Assembly (NCBI GenBank): GCA_905221605.1
Contig: CAJNDS010002634.1
Coordinates: forward strand, 2,005,077 to 2,069,076
Direction of reading: 5' to 3'
Source: Symbiodinium natans
Lineage: Eukaryota; Sar; Dinophyceae; Suessiales; Symbiodiniaceae
Length of the DNA: 64,000 nucleotides
In this document: positions 63,807-64,000 of the stretch, one piece after another
How the letters are laid out: each line of letters opens with the position of its first letter
Position numbering within the stretch: the stretch's first letter is position 1
Notes under the pieces: generated by a model
Database searches by the model: none
What the model was told of the DNA's origin: nothing
Seen by the model: only the letters and a program-made list of their open reading frames with translations
Program-made: the position numbers and the translations under genes

Positions 63807-64000
63807 CATGAATCCTCCTCCTCAGGTATGGGGTGTAGGGTAAGACCCCAAAGTACAGAATCCCCAAGAAATTCACAAGACTCCGAAATCTTCATTCCCC
63901 CCGGAGCTGGCATCCCGTAAGCGACATACGGTTTAGGGTTTAGGGTTTAGGGTTTATGGGGTTTGGGGCATGAGAGGGGCTTTGGGGGTTCGGCTCCTTG

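Noticed and set aside
1-64000. CRISPR arrays, tRNA and rRNA genes
   Set aside because: Regular repeats here are tandem without unique spacers, and no cloverleaf or rRNA-like sequence was noticed by eye; this is not an exhaustive tRNA search.

Overview
This is a repeat-saturated nuclear segment from a eukaryote, most likely a microalgal protist. The main evidence is several dozen internal arrays of the Arabidopsis-type telomere heptamer (TTTAGGG / CCCTAAA), many small exons with recognisable GT..AG borders, and about 50% GC in the gene-bearing parts. A dinoflagellate is my leading guess, because it combines that telomere unit, huge RNF213-like genes and repeat-filled introns. A prasinophyte green alga or a chromerid would also fit. 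No operons, rRNA, tRNA or CRISPR were seen.

Layout. Positions 1-17.9 kb are telomere-like arrays in both orientations separated by 100-1500 bp of unique sequence with no gene I can support, plus two small inverted-repeat elements. From 17.96 kb a long coding exon of unknown family appears on the + strand. From about 26.5 kb to at least 61.7 kb short + strand exons follow one another. From about 37 kb onward they read, in the correct order, as an RNF213/mysterin-type giant AAA+ ATPase and E3 ligase: a degenerate first AAA module at 38.3 kb, a complete AAA module with Walker A GESGCGKS, Walker B FLDEIN and CNPYR at 44.4-45.1 kb, the SLRDV helix at 45.8 kb, the second active module with GKPGSSKS at 48.3 kb, VLH at 52.4 kb, SNWALD at 52.6 kb, FGGIP at 55.6 kb, FGSSFPGD and YESLYDMLNQ at 56.5 kb, LLNRFEK at 57.4 kb, and the YTFSSA, ALIVQA and FVVHL stretch at 60.2-60.8 kb. 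Many of these exons are only 35-150 nt and are recognisable only by family motifs. The catalytic motifs look intact. The RING domain and C-terminus are not recognised and may lie beyond the window.

Repeat architecture is the most striking feature. Exons are often bracketed by a CCCTAAA array upstream and a TTTAGGG array downstream, so an intron tends to start with UUUAGGG and end with CCCUAAA, which are complementary. One intron reads GT-TTAGGG directly at its donor. Local variants (TTTTTAGGG, CCCTATAAA, CAACCCT, AAACCCC/AAACCGC/CCCTACA blocks) show array-specific amplification.

Mobile elements: a 2.4 kb unit with about 65 bp terminal inverted repeats (23,798-26,183). It holds an inner miniature element, an AT-rich island with compact minus-strand ORFs of virus or mobile-element character, and a host-like secreted Cys-rich gene. 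There is also a 703 bp LTR element in miniature (54,602-55,304) with 111 bp LTRs and a 5 bp target duplication, and three families of about 70-115 bp inverted-repeat elements (four, two and three copies). Exon borders given with 'about' are estimates made by eye.
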